Assembly: GCA_001949185.1 (NCBI GenBank) | Contig: BDGG01000002.1 | Span: forward strand, 6,538,772-6,602,771 | Length of the DNA: 64,000 bases | Reading direction: 5' to 3' | DNA from: Ramazzottius varieornatus | Lineage: Eukaryota > Tardigrada > Eutardigrada > Parachela > Ramazzottiidae | Shown: positions 1 to 15,480 of the stretch, in pieces | Position numbering within the stretch: the stretch's first letter is position 1 | How the letters are laid out: each line of letters begins with the position of its first letter | Translations under genes and position numbers: made by a program | The notes under the pieces: generated by a model | The model's database searches: none | What the model was told of the DNA's origin: nothing | What the model saw: the letters and a program-made list of their open reading frames with translations, nothing else

Positions 1-162
1 GACACCATCGTGGAAGAGGGTGTGATTGAGTATGCCGACACGCCCGACAAGTCTACGAGCTTGGATGCCTTGGACGGTCAGGTGGCACTCGACCAGTCCT
101 ATGTCCACCCGAAGGTCTTCACTAGCCCAAAGACCGGAAGTCGTAACACTATCACACCTTGA
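1..162 (+). CDS. 3' end of an unidentified protein-coding gene (5' part outside window)
   Basis: Frame 1 is open from the first base to a TGA at 160-162 and gives 53 residues. The segment is acidic and Ser/Thr-rich (it contains EEGVIEYADTPDKS) and ends SRNTITP. Its codon use resembles a coding exon, and no acceptor is visible, so it is probably the interior or end of a last exon. The next gene, RAB10, converges on it from the opposite strand, which fits a gene end here. I recognise no domain; it looks like a disordered cytoplasmic C-terminal tail. It could be a chance open frame, but its position at the window edge and its composition favour a real terminal exon. Confidence 0.4.
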   Translation, partial: DTIVEEGVIEYADTPDKSTSLDALDGQVALDQSYVHPKVFTSPKTGSRNTITP

Positions 163-588
163 TTACATCGTACTCGTACCGTTTGTACTGTCGACTGTGT
201 TTTGTACCTTGTGAAGTGCCCTGTATTATTTGTTCTTGCTCTGATACCACGGTAGACTTAAGGATCGATGAGAAATGTTTCATTTGAGCATCAAGAACGC
301 ATCGTAGAAGGACAAACGAGTTACGGTAAGCATTATATACCAGACGACCCAAAAACATTTGAATTTCAAAAAGATGAATTTAAGTTAAATTCGGTGAATA
401 TGGCTTAGGAAGAGCGAACATGGTAAGTCCGCTCGAAAAACTCGCAGCTGACCACGATACAAACAAGAAATGTCAAAAACAGCCCCATAAAAATCGACAT
501 GATCAGTAACCACAGTTTGGGCAAATTCTGTAACAACTTCATCGACCTACTCAAAGGCGAGTTTCTTATAAGTTTCTTGCAAACGATC
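163..588. other. 3' intergenic space between convergent genes
   Basis: AT-rich sequence between the upstream gene's stop and the RAB10 stop on the other strand. It should hold both 3' UTRs. I see no further gene, repeat or RNA gene in it. Confidence 0.5.
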
Positions 589-1757
589 TTAACTGCAGCA
601 CTTCGAAAGTTCTTGGCGCGGTTTCGGTAAGGACTGTGGTTCCGGAGCCTACGAAGAAGGTAATGCATAGAGTTCCAATAATCATATATCCGTTGCGTGT
701 GCAATGACGTCCGATATACGGATAGGACGTTCGTACCTTGTCTTTGTTCGGGCCTTTGTCAAGAATAGCTTCTGATAGTTCGTAAAAGGCTCGCTCTACG
801 TTGATGTTTGCTTTGGCGCTGGTTTCCAGGAAGCGTATACCGTGCTGCCGAGCAATATCTTCTCCTCTTTCGCGGGTTATCGCCCGTCTGTCTTCCATAT
901 CACATTTGTTGCCCAAAAGCATCTTCTCCACGTCTTCATTCGCATGCTATAAAGACAATGTATGCATAGAGGGAGTAAGTTTCTAAAACAGGGTACAGTC
1001 AAAAGCTAAATTAATTCTTGATTTATAGTGTATTGTATAGTGTTAACCAAGGGACCCCACGACTACGCACCTCTTCGATATTCCGCAGCCATTTAGCAAT
1101 GTTGTCAAAGCTTTTTGGCTGAGTTATGTCGTAAACTAGCATGATTCCCATGGCGCCCCGGTAGTAGGACGTCGTTATTGTGTGGAAACGCTCCTGGCCG
1201 GCGGTATCCCTGGAAAAAACAATTGACTATTGAGCTGAAACTGTGCGTGTGAAATCCTCTACGACTTCGAAGCGACTACAAGCCAACTTCACGCTCCAAA
1301 GAGCAAACCTGACTGTCCGAGCCTCAGCATTAGTAATGCTGATTCACGAGGGCCATTGATAGCCCATGTGACATGGCGCATCAATCAATGGAAGCTACCA
1401 TCGCTTTGATAAGCTCGGTAATGCTAACTTAAGCTGGACAATGTTTGCTGTTTAGCAACATTCCAGACTTACCATATCTGAAGTTTAATTTTCTTTCCTT
1501 TCAGCTCGATCGTCTTGATTTTAAAATCGATACCTGTAAGAAGAGTCTCATATCAAACTGCCTAGACGAAACGCAGAAGACCTAAGATCACTACGTATCT
1601 CATGCATGTACGGTTCGAACAACTGCATACCGATCGTGGAAATGAAAGTTGTGTTGAAGGCATCATCAGAAAACCGAAACAAGATACAAGTCTTGCCAAC
1701 TCCAGAGTCTCCGATAAGGAGAAGTTTGAACAAAAGATCATAAGAACGCTTCGCCAT
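589..1757 (-). CDS. RAB10: Rab10 small GTPase (Rab8/10/13 group)
   Basis: Five exons on the minus strand (1757-1631, 1533-1473, 1209-1071, 946-737, 648-589) join in phase to 198 residues. The P-loop GDSGVGKT is at residues 16-23, DTAGQE at 64-69, NKCD at 122-125 and ETSAK at 150-154. The effector and switch regions ([34 protein letters not shown]) match the Rab8/10 group, and the [22 protein letters not shown] stretch is closest to Rab10. The last exon ends KCCS, giving the double cysteine needed for geranylgeranylation. Rab10 directs trans-Golgi/endosome to plasma membrane transport. The start chosen is [16 protein letters not shown], the conserved Rab10 N terminus; an in-frame GTG/ATG-like extension upstream is ignored. 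It lies head-to-head with the TEX264-like gene, about 700 bases away. Confidence 0.95.
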
Positions 1758-2756
1758 AGCGCCGTGACCACCAGTTTCTCGTCCACGCCTCACGAACTGT
1801 CGGTCGCGGTGGAATCTAATGATTCAGGCCCGTCCTATCTCTCTGCAAACAAAGAGCACCATTAGCATGTAATGTAAGGGAGATGATACGGCATTGACTG
1901 CAGTAAACCACATGGACAGTTCGGATAAGACGACAAGATAACAACATTACGCTTCAGACCTTGTTACAGTGTGCCAGTGTCAGTCGCACCTTCGTCTACC
2001 CCTTGCATCCCCAATGGCGATCCTGTCGTTCGAGATCCCAGCAAGTATGCGTTGTCCAAGGCACCTGCTTGAAGAGAAACAAAGGTGGTTTCCGTGGCTG
2101 TTGGGAATATTTTGTGATCCATTTCCAAAGGTTTCCAGGTCAAAACTTTGGCCCTCGATGATCGGGGGCTCCGAAAGGGCAGCCCCAAAAAGCTGAAGGG
2201 CCGTAACTTGACCTTTTTCTTCCTTTTTTTGGACGGGAAAACTGGGAAGATCGGATCACGCGATAAGTTTGGACATTTTGTTGTTGTTGTTGTCTTTTGG
2301 CCATTTTGGAGCCAAGTATCCCCTCGGGCTTTCGAAACTCTTCTGCACATAACACTGGTTACGTGGACGCACAGTAAGTTTTAGTTTGGATAATCGGTTC
2401 GTTGACACGAGCCAAAAACCTAGAAGCCAAAAATATCTCGATCTCGTCGTTGGAAGAACACGAGGTAAGTCTAACGTTTCATTGCTGTTATCCAGTTGCG
2501 AGACTGGACTGAGAGCTGATGTAGCTAGTGCTAGTCCAAGATGAGTGACCCGTACCGTTTCTCCACAGTTCTGCCGTCGAGATTACCTTATCCCTGGGAA
2601 GGCAACCAACATCGAGCTGGAATAATGGACCTGAGCGGGATCCTGTAAGATCAGTCCACGATTCTAATTGAAAATCCTGAACTATTCCTGCATTATGATA
2701 CATGGACACCTGGTACGTTAAAGCAGACACGAAGACAATGGTTCTTTTGCAGGGCA
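1758..2756. promoter_or_regulatory. Divergent promoter region RAB10 / TEX264-like, with a TEX264 5' UTR intron
   Basis: About 1 kb separates the two start codons. A good donor (GAG|GTAAGT near 2465) pairs with the acceptor ending at 2751 (TTTTGCAG), so the TEX264-like mRNA probably has a noncoding first exon. A short GTT/GTC-type microsatellite lies at about 2278-2293. No protein-coding exon is apparent. Confidence 0.45.
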
Positions 2757-3891
2757 ATGGCCATCATGTTCGTCCTGGTGTGCATATTTGGCACCATTGG
2801 TGGACTGCTGTTCTACCTCGGGATGTTTAAGGAGATCCTTGTCAACGTCGGGAAACCACCTATTCGGAAAGCCAGAATATTCTACAAGGTAGGTTTCATG
2901 CTCATCACACATTTACGATACCTTATTATGGACACAGGGGAAAATTCGAGCAGAAGACCTTATGTGGATGTTCATAAGACTTTACTTACAGTTCGCTCGT
3001 GGAGACTATAAGGAAAGCGGGGCGTTGTTCGAGGAGCTGAACAAACTGGCCCCTGGTCTTCGGTCTCTGGGAGTGTATTACGACGACCCTGAAAAGGTTG
3101 GTCCGTCCGTTTTGTTTGTTTTTTATGGGGGGAGACTTTCCATCTGTCAGCGTTATCGAACATGTCACGTTTCCGTCTTACTTTTTTCCTTGCGTAATGT
3201 TTCAGACGTCTCCGATGGGCCGTCGTTACATCATCGGAAGCATACTAGAAGAGAACGGAGTACCCGGCTTGGAAGATAGGGAACGTCTGAAGGAAATCGA
3301 AGATGCACTGAAGGCCGGTGGCTTCAAAGAAACGGAACTTCCTGAAGCTGAGAACGCCGTCTCGGCGGACTTCCCCTGGAGGTACCGTAACATCTTCCTA
3401 TAACAGTAACCCCGTAAGTATAGACAGCTTGATCATGCAACCTCTACTTCAGCGATTTTGTTCTGTTTTTAGGACTGGATTCAGCGTCTACATCGCTGTT
3501 AACCGTGTCTACGGAGTCTTGAACAACTTCGTCAAGGTTGGTTAGATAGCATTTTCGGGGAAACCACTGCGCGTGCTTACACTGGTATTGCCGTGTTCAC
3601 TCTCGGATAGAGAGATGGTTTGTGCTGAGAGTTCGGGGTAAAGTTGGCTGTGTTTTGTAGGAGAAGAGACTGGACGTGGGTCCCTACGTCGAGCTGTATG
3701 ACGCGAAAGCCGAGAAGATTCACTTCTTCGCACCCTTAGACAAGCAAGACCAGTTCTACGTTCTGGAGTGCTTGGAAGCCGCCAACGAAGACGATGAAGA
3801 TTTTGACGACCTATCGCCAGAGAGTGGAAACGACGAAGAAGCTGCCGATGACGCTGAAACCAAAGCGGAATCTGCTCAAGAAGAGCAATGA
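2757..3891 (+). CDS. TEX264: TEX264-like ER-phagy receptor
   Basis: Five coding exons (2757-2888, 2992-3096, 3206-3381, 3473-3536, 3661-3891) join in phase to 235 residues. Residues 1-24 form a hydrophobic N-terminal membrane anchor. A GyrI-like domain follows, with the TEX264 landmarks PPIRKARIFYK, LRSLGVYYDDP, the GRRYIIGSIL strand, YGVLNNFVK and YVELYDAKAEKIHFFAPL. The tail (about 198-235) is acidic and disordered and contains FDDL at 207-210 in an EDD-rich context, in the place of the LC3-interacting FEEL motif of human TEX264. The human protein is an ER membrane receptor for selective autophagy of ER. The start ATG lies 5 bases after a strong 3' splice acceptor. This protein is shorter than human TEX264 (about 313 residues), mainly in the tail. 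Confidence 0.85.
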
Positions 3892-4227
3892 TCGTGATCG
3901 TGATCGCACTGGTAAAAGGTGGTACATATTCTCACGTCATCTGAGCGTTGTCTTATAAAGGCTCCCAAGGTAGGACCAATGCATATGATTGAATTGAAAT
4001 CCACAAATCATTTTGTACAGTTTGATCTTCTTGAGGTTTACTGGCTGATCCTGTGATTGTGACATGGACAAGAAAGGAGTTTTACGCGTCGGAGTTAAGA
4101 GAGTTAAGTTTGAAACAGTGTCTGATCGGCAACCTGAATTTCACGGACTTGTAGACGTTGCTGTCTAGTTAATGATGTAGGTTTTCCCCTTGCGATGCGA
4201 CCTTCTTGGCTCTTCTTGCTTGGGGTG

Positions 4228-4279
4228 GCTGAATCGTTAAACTACTTTCGACCTTGTGAAAGGTCGATAGTTTTTCAGC
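4228..4279 (+). other. Imperfect hairpin downstream of TEX264-like gene
   Basis: Three stem blocks pair around a GTGA loop: GCTGAA with TT-CAGC, AAACTA with TAGTTT, and TCGACCTT with AAGGTCGA. The 3' arm is 20 continuous bases, while the 5' arm carries bulges of 5 and 3 bases. It lies about 340 bases past the TEX264 stop, possibly in its 3' UTR. The sense strand is not known. The size and shape would suit a small structured RNA, but nothing identifies a family. Confidence 0.4.
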
Positions 4280-7200
4280 GCGAGTTATCGTTGGTCCTTA
4301 TTAGGCTCTGTGTCTTTGGTTTAGTCCTCACTTCCGGTTGGCAACAGGTGTCATAATATCTTTTTCCCTAGGCACAGAGACCTTCTCATTGGAAGGTTCA
4401 GCTGGAAACAAGCAGGGTTACATATTTCGGATGGGGCGAGCGGAAGAAGGAAGGCCCTTGTATACAGTATGATTATTGTGTTTTTTCTCCTGGTTTATGA
4501 ATGTCATGTTGACAAGGGAGGGAGAGAGTGGGTAGTGTGAATAGTAAACGAAGGATGCAGCCAGTAGCAGCTCCTAGCTAGTATAGGGTACCCAGTGTGC
4601 ACTTATCGATTAGATACTCATCCGGCCGGAAGGCTGCCACCCGTAATTCCTTCTGTGTTGTCTGATTAATGGAGGGAGCTCCCCTTGTATGTGTTTTGTG
4701 CCATGCTCGTGTAGTACACAGCGTGCGCACTGTGGTATGTCCAAGTGAGACATTAGTATACATACCAAGCTGGAAGGAAGTCCCATTAACACAACCTTGC
4801 GGAACAGAGCAAACCCGCGCGTATTAGTTTTACATCGCGCAGATGACAGATATTAATTAACTCATACATCAAACACTTCTTCACTTCTCTGCATTTTTTC
4901 CCTGACTATTTGTTTTCGTAGTACGATAGCTTTCCGTTGGAATGATGCATGTGAATTGACCTTCTTGTCTTTCATCGAGGTATCTTCTTAAGGTGATTAG
5001 TTCATACAACAGGAATATTTTCACGTCGACCCTCACAGCACTTCCGTTCGACATTTCGGCTTCGATGGTTTTGCACCGGTTGGCCTTTTTCTTTGATGGC
5101 GCAAGGATTGTCTTGTTTGATGAATGTTGGAGGGTAAAAAATAGTGGCAGCGCTTGACGGACTTGCATCCAAGTATCCGAATTCCTTTCTGTCAATATAT
5201 CTATATGGCTGTGCTGATATATAATAGGGTCCTGCTTTGGTGAACCACGGCTTCGATCATCCATTTCCGCCAGAGAACTGACGGACATCTCGCGTGCTGC
5301 TTATAATGGCGCCATAAAGGAAAGCATAAATCCTGGGCAGTGTATGAAGAAAGACACGCCTCTTTACTCCTCCAATACAAACGGGCCCATTCTTTGCCTC
5401 CTGTCACATCCGGCGTCTTGCTACAAAAGACCAAGGAGGAGATCGGGGTGGTCCGCCATAACGATACGATATCTTTTCATGTTGGATAGAGCAAGGGTTC
5501 TTTGGCCCCCAATATGCACTTGGCATGCTCTCAAGAACCTGCTTCACTCCAGGATTTCTTACCTACCATCTCCTTCAACCTCGAACTCAGCTTTGAATCC
5601 GACGCTCATTACTAGCCCGAAAGATACGTCCATATCTCATCCCGTAACTGTCATCAATTTTCGTACCTGATCTGTCGTTCCAGAGCGGAAGTTGACGTGA
5701 ATACTAGGATATCTTTGTGGATACCTGAACGCGGACACCTGACACGCAGGAAGGCACAACCGGAATTATTTGCATGGTGAGTGTTTGCTTACAATTTGTG
5801 TTGTTGATTGGGCAGACGGAATGCGTGAGAAGGTCTGTCTACCTTGCAACGACCCCCAATAACCTTCACGCAGAACGGCTGTTGAAATAGCGTATTCTGG
5901 TCGTTCGTAGGTTTGTTAGCGTTATCTCTCCTTAAGCAGTTCTCGTCTGAAGCTGCCAGGGTGCGCATGATGCGGCAAGAGCCAGATTGTATCTGGTGGC
6001 GAAATATCAAGCTGCTCATTTGTCACTAACCGGGCCAACCGTCTTGCATGTCGTATTTAATGAAACATGAAAACGCCCTTGATTAGCTTGTCGAGTTCCA
6101 TGCAGAGCACTTAGAAAGCTTTTACGGCTCATTCTGGAACTTTGTCCCCACTCGACGATGGAAGAGGACAAATTTTATTGAGGAACGATTTGTCGTCATC
6201 GGTCTGAGTGTGGTTCGTGAATTGCGCGGACGACGGTCCTTCGAGATGTCGTGCTTTAAAATAAACGCATCTTCAAAGTATATCCGATGGATTATCTCTC
6301 AAAATTCCAGTGAAGGAATGTGCTGTGTAACGTGGGGAACCGCTTGTAATGCCGAGCTGAAACAGGGTCGTTACTTTTAAGGGCTCGTCTGGTGACTTTC
6401 ACTGGCTGGCCTGGAATTGCAGGAGGAGTACTGCTGCTGGTGGTGCTAGCTGGACCATTTCACTTTGATCGATTACGTCGATTTGTTTGCACAATAACGG
6501 CGGAGAACTAGCCTCCCTAACAGTTTTATGATCGTAAATTCATAGAATTGCTTTTTGGCAAATCGATGACGGCAAGCGTTTTTTGCTCTCTTCCCCTCCT
6601 CGCATGTAACCCCCAAATATAACTTTATTAGTTTCTGAACAAAACGGTGACCTCCTCGTTAAGGTTCTTCCTTGCTGGCTTGCTTTGAGGTGTAGCCTGA
6701 CAAAGTAGGGCCAACGATTTTGCCTTGCATTAGATTGGGTTGTAATCTAATGAAGAGGAAGTGGACTTTTTGGCGCTTTAGGAGGGTTGCACTGGAGCAC
6801 GGATGAGCTGGTGCGAGAAATCATTTAATGCGTCACTGGAGGACTCCTAATTCTCTTTCAGCACAAGGACGTCAAAGAAAAGTTCCTCAAAGCTGAAAGC
6901 TCAGCTGTGCCGATCAGCACAGGACTCAAGACTTGCATGTGGCCTTATCGCCCACACACAGTGAAGAGGCCCCATGATCAATAATCATAATTATTGGCCC
7001 AGTATACGCAATCGCAGCCAAGCACTTGCCACCGTAAATCATGGTAATCTCTGGCTAAATTCAGGAAATCAAGCAATGAAAGTACTCTGTTTGTCTTTTG
7101 ATTGTATCGGACACAATAGTCGATGCTCCCGTAAATGACCACGCTAATTTGCCACGCCTGGAATCGCACACAGAACTATTCAGCAAATAATTTCGTTCAA

Positions 7201-9350
7201 AAATGATATAACGAAGAAGCGCATATTCAACCTGCTCGAAAACACAAACAATTCCGCAGACGGAAAGGGTGGGATTGTGGAAAGGTCAACTAGCTGAACT
7301 GCGAGTATCCACGGGATTATGGTAACTTAAGTTTTATCCAGCCCAGCTGCGATGAACTCTCCACTTCAAGTGCTGTAACAGAAGGTCCCGTATGCGGCGA
7401 CAGAGATGCGTAATGTTTTCCTTTAGCATTTGGCGGATGGATAGCGAAATGGGGACGTGCATGTGAGCAAATCACGAGGATGCATTCTGGAGTGGCTTCT
7501 GTTGAAGTGTACTTAAAAGTTAAAACTCAGATCACATCGCTGGCGCCCGCGGGGCTAAAAAACTTCTCATTTGCAGATTGCCATCTCAACCCCTCTGACC
7601 CTAACAGGCCTCGTTAGAGACATTTCCCGCGCGTCTTTGACTGCTAGCAAATATTGGTTTACGCACACGGGTCTTCGGTTGAGGTTTTTTTTCTCCTGAC
7701 GTCGCTCCCTTCGCCCGCAGTTTGAGCTCAATCCCCGTTCGAGGACTTTCCCGCTTCGGCGCTTATGCATGACAGCTAGACGGAAACCCTGTTACTCCAA
7801 TGCCTTCGAGCTGTTGCTCCAATTAAATCTAGTGTTTACTTTACCATCCATGAGGTCGCTGCCAGCACTCTACCGTCGATATATTTATAACTCCAAGCTT
7901 GGTTTCCTGTCCTTTCAGTTTTTAATCGAGTCTTCATATATGACTTTTTTCCCTCCGAAAATATTATCCTCAAACTTCCGGGTCTACTAAGGACATAAAT
8001 GAAATAACGAGAGGGTTGTTCTTCGTTGTTCATAGTCCCGTAAATGTCGACAGCTTCACATCTTTTCACTCGACACCTCAAGTATGCTGAATGGTCAGCT
8101 CTTTGGTGGTTGGCGAGCTAAGGTTCGCAGTAACGTCGGTAGAAGTTGGTAAGTAGAGTGTCCGATTCTGCAGGAATGTATAAAATGGTAAAGTTTTTGT
8201 GTGGTTTGGTGTTGAAACGTGTGTGGCTCTCTGGAAATTATAATCGGACGATAAAGCTCCTGGGAAAGCTCAGCAAAAGCCCAACGTTTGCAATCTTTTT
8301 GTCGGCTTACAGTAATCATCTTTATGTGTATAAATCCCACTCCCGTTTGGATACTTTTCGCAGTGAAGTGTTTGACTAATATAATCTCGAAGTCAGCATC
8401 CGCCCAGATGGCTTTACGACATCTCAGATTTCATTCTTTCCATCCCTTCACCCCGCACACTTTCGCGGGCTTCGCTGCTTACTTCACCGAGTCCCAGAGA
8501 CCTCGACCATCTATGTCGGTGACTTATTTCCGTAATTTTTACGCGCACAGCGGTAAAGCCTGATCAGACTGTGGAATGGAGCTTCAAAAGAAGGTTAAGC
8601 AGGCTTTATAGAAGGTGGAGAGATCTGTCACCGTAGCTAAGGAAGGAATTTCTTTGTCATGATTAGACTGGAAAAAAAGTCTGCTGACATCGTGGGATAC
8701 ATGTGGTTGGGACGAAAAAGGGACTCTGCGGACAGCGTGTCACAGTTGCGTGTGTTGGCGGGAAAGGTACTGTCAGACCTTCTTTGAGACTTGCGTCAAA
8801 GAAGGCTCTTGACATCGACGATGGCGGAAACCCGCTCGTGGAGGTTCAGCTCAGTCGTGTACCAAGGCGTATTCTGAGCACCTTATACTATAGGAACTTG
8901 AAGATAATTCGGTTGAAATATCGCACGTTGAAATATCGCACGACTCAGGCAGTGTAGCTTGTGCTGTGAGGAACGTCAATATGAAATACTCCAGCCCTCC
9001 AGCGCGAACGCGTGGAATCGTAGCAAGCTACGACTGCAGCTGTATATGCCAAATAACAATCGATATGTTCTTTCAATCAGGAAAATTGATGTAAGGCACT
9101 TCTTTTGTAAAATCCGATATGTAATATTCTTACTGGCTACGCATGACTGCTTCCTGCTTTGACACCCGATCCTACTTCCATTTGCAATACGTTGGAGGGA
9201 AGCTGATCGGAATACCCGACTACCTCGCCGTTCACAAAATCAGGCTCACAATCTCACATGACTCGTAACCACCCTGAATATTTTCTTCACGTAAATGTGA
9301 TCATGTGAACAACGTGCACATCTTGCCTAGCTGAAACAATCCACGCCAAA

Positions 9351-9477
9351 TTGATACGTGGTCAAATGGTCTAAACGCAGTCGTTTTCCCAACTTGCGCA
9401 AACTTCCAGTCTGTAACAATACAAACGTGCGTCAACTGGCATGGCGATAAGGCTCAGTTCATATGCTCATATCCCAA
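9351..9477. repeat. Foldback (MITE-like) repeat, copy 1
   Basis: Inner arms AACTTGCGCAAAC and GTGCGTCAACTGG flank a centre with TGTAACAATAC. The outer arm at the right end reads CATATCCCA, which pairs with the left end TTGATACGTGG. Total length is about 127 bp. It is one of at least ten related copies in the window and lies in intergenic DNA. Confidence 0.6.
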
Positions 9478-10367
9478 TTATTTTTGAGTTTCGGGGCTGA
9501 ATAGGAATGCGCTTTGATGTACCAAGTATAAACGAAGAACCTAACTTATGACCTTCCCCGCTCTAAAGTTTTCTGGATGTGAATTTGAGAAAGAACATAA
9601 GATACTTACGATGTAATGGCTCATCACTACGTAAGCCAGCCAAAACATGATCGGGACTGCGCATGTATCGTACAAGTATCGAATTGGGCGGACTGAGACC
9701 TCAAGGTTTCCGGACCGTCAGGCAAGTCAGTCCAACAGCTCTAGGTATTTTTTACTTTCAGTCTTGCCGGCAAGTTCAGACTGGCAGAAAGTTTGAGTAA
9801 TTTCCTTTACAACTGTTTTGATGAGGACTCTGGGAAGTTGCTTTCTTTCCGCACGAGCTGTTGCCGGCTTCTTTCCTCTCAGGCTGGTTCCTCCAAGAAG
9901 CATATAACGTACCGTCTTTGCAATCATGGGCGCGGTCACCATGCATCGAACAGCACAGGGTTCGCATTTTTACGCAACTGCTTTCACTGGATCCTGCTGT
10001 AATGGTGGTGTTGTCATCGTGTCTTCGAAAGTCCATCTAAATGAAGATTTGTTGATGCCACTAAACTTGCGCACTGATGCGTGATATCCTTCCCAGTGGT
10101 ATTGACTGGTCGCTTTTTCAACGAGGACACATCCTTCCACTTTCTCGCATGGCGTACCCTAATTGTCTTTTTTCCCTCTAGTTTCTCATCTATCCGCTAT
10201 GCTGTCTTCTGAAGGATCCGACGGGCTGTGCGTTATCAAGAAATACTTTTCCTGCGTTCTTCATCGACCCGCGACCCGAATGACCTGCCGCATATAGTGA
10301 ATGACCAAACTGCCTGACCGAGACTCGTCGATCTCGAAGCCGAATGATCCACCGCATAAAGTGATGA

Positions 10368-14245
<3,878 letters not shown>

Positions 14246-14835
14246 CGTCACACGGAGTTGGTCTCTGACCGTCAATGATCTCTCTGGAATAAGTTTGAAA
14301 GTTAGAGACTTTTGGCTTCGATTTATGCTCAATGTGGAATGCGATATTAAAGTAAAGCTGTGTGGTAAGATGTCCGGGGCGGAAGACGTCAGATAATAGT
14401 TCCGGTGATCGTGACTTTTCTGACTGGTCGTTTGATGTTGTGATCAAGCGCTGACAGACCATGTGAGTACAAACAACGTGGACAATAAATGGCGGACTTC
14501 CCGAGACAAATCATTGACTACTGCAGTAACGTTAACACCTGCTACCATTTGTTCGGATCCTGATGACTGCTGCGATTAATACTGTCTCCGGACTGCAGAT
14601 CTAGCAGTTTTCTAATCCAAAGACATGTAGACCGAACAAGGATACAATTCATTACGACGCTTGCTGCGACGAGCTAAGGCCAGGAAGTTGCCTTATAAAC
14701 CCCTGTTTTTCCCCTTTACTGTTGGCCGAAATATATACTGTATGTAAAGTAAGGTTCCCATTACACCCCCAGCGTCATCCGATTTTGCCATTTTCCGTAA
14801 TTGTCCCAATATAGTATTCATACTGTCAAGGAACG
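14246..14835. other. Intergenic, receptor 3' side to secreted-protein gene
   Basis: Contains the receptor 3' UTR. An AT-rich TATATA-like run lies near 14731, about 100 bases upstream of the next ATG, and could be a core promoter element. Nothing else is recognised. Confidence 0.35.
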
Positions 14836-15480
14836 ATGGATAAAGTGTATTTTGATTCAATCTGCGTAGTAACGCTGATGTTGGTCGTGACAGTAAGTGC
14901 CGTGATCGCTCAGCATGCCGAACATTCGGCCACGCCATCGTCCTTCCGCCAAGGACAAGCCCAACAAGGCGAGCACAATAGGGGCAGCTCCAATGGGTGG
15001 ATGAGAAACTCAAACGGATACAGCAGCGGGGCGTATGCTAGCTCCTCCTCATCTGGACAAGGAAGTCGCGGAATATCGGGGCATGAAGGAGGTACTGTGA
15101 GGATATCGCACGAAGCTCTTGGATTCAGCAGAGGTGCGCGAACGAACAGCCAGAGTGGCCATTCATCCAGCAACGAAGGCCTCGGACAGGAATTGCGGAG
15201 CAATGTTAATCTGCATGGATTTGGCGAAACCAATACAGAAGATACGGACAACACCGAGGGGGATAACCAGCAAGAGACGGGAGAGCATTCGGATTTTGAT
15301 CCAACCGCAAGTCTTTGGAAGTCCCTGGGAGATTCCTTCGCAGCTTTGGGGTACATGGCCAGCAGCAAATCTAATGGAGGTGGTTCGGTAATGCGTCAAG
15401 CTGCCTCTTTGATAGCACCTTTGTTTTCTAACTTGGCGCAACTACTCCAGATGCAAGGTAACCCTTCGCGTTCTGAATGA
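14836..15480 (+). CDS. Putative secreted Ser/Gly/Gln-rich protein, single exon
   Basis: One uninterrupted frame of 214 residues. Residues 1-26 look like a signal peptide (hydrophobic VVTLMLVVTVSAVIA, then a plausible cleavage before QHAEH). The mature part is rich in Ser, Gly, Asn, Gln and His, with GQAQQGEHNRGSS-type low complexity. An acidic stretch follows at about 134-155, then a more ordered amphipathic C-terminal region (LWKSLGDSFAALGYM and RQAASLIAPLFSNLAQLLQ). There are no cysteines after the signal peptide. I recognise no family; it could be a secreted matrix, mucus or precursor-type protein. A weak donor near the end (CAAG|GTAACC) could extend the gene by splicing. The signal peptide plus the length argue against chance. 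Confidence 0.5.
   Translation: MDKVYFDSICVVTLMLVVTVSAVIAQHAEHSATPSSFRQGQAQQGEHNRGSSNGWMRNSNGYSSGAYASSSSSGQGSRGISGHEGGTVRISHEALGFSRGARTNSQSGHSSSNEGLGQELRSNVNLHGFGETNTEDTDNTEGDNQQETGEHSDFDPTASLWKSLGDSFAALGYMASSKSNGGGSVMRQAASLIAPLFSNLAQLLQMQGNPSRSE

Noticed and set aside
4881-5288. 135-codon open frame, minus strand
   Set aside because: No motif, no plausible splice partners, and this length is expected by chance in 64 kb.
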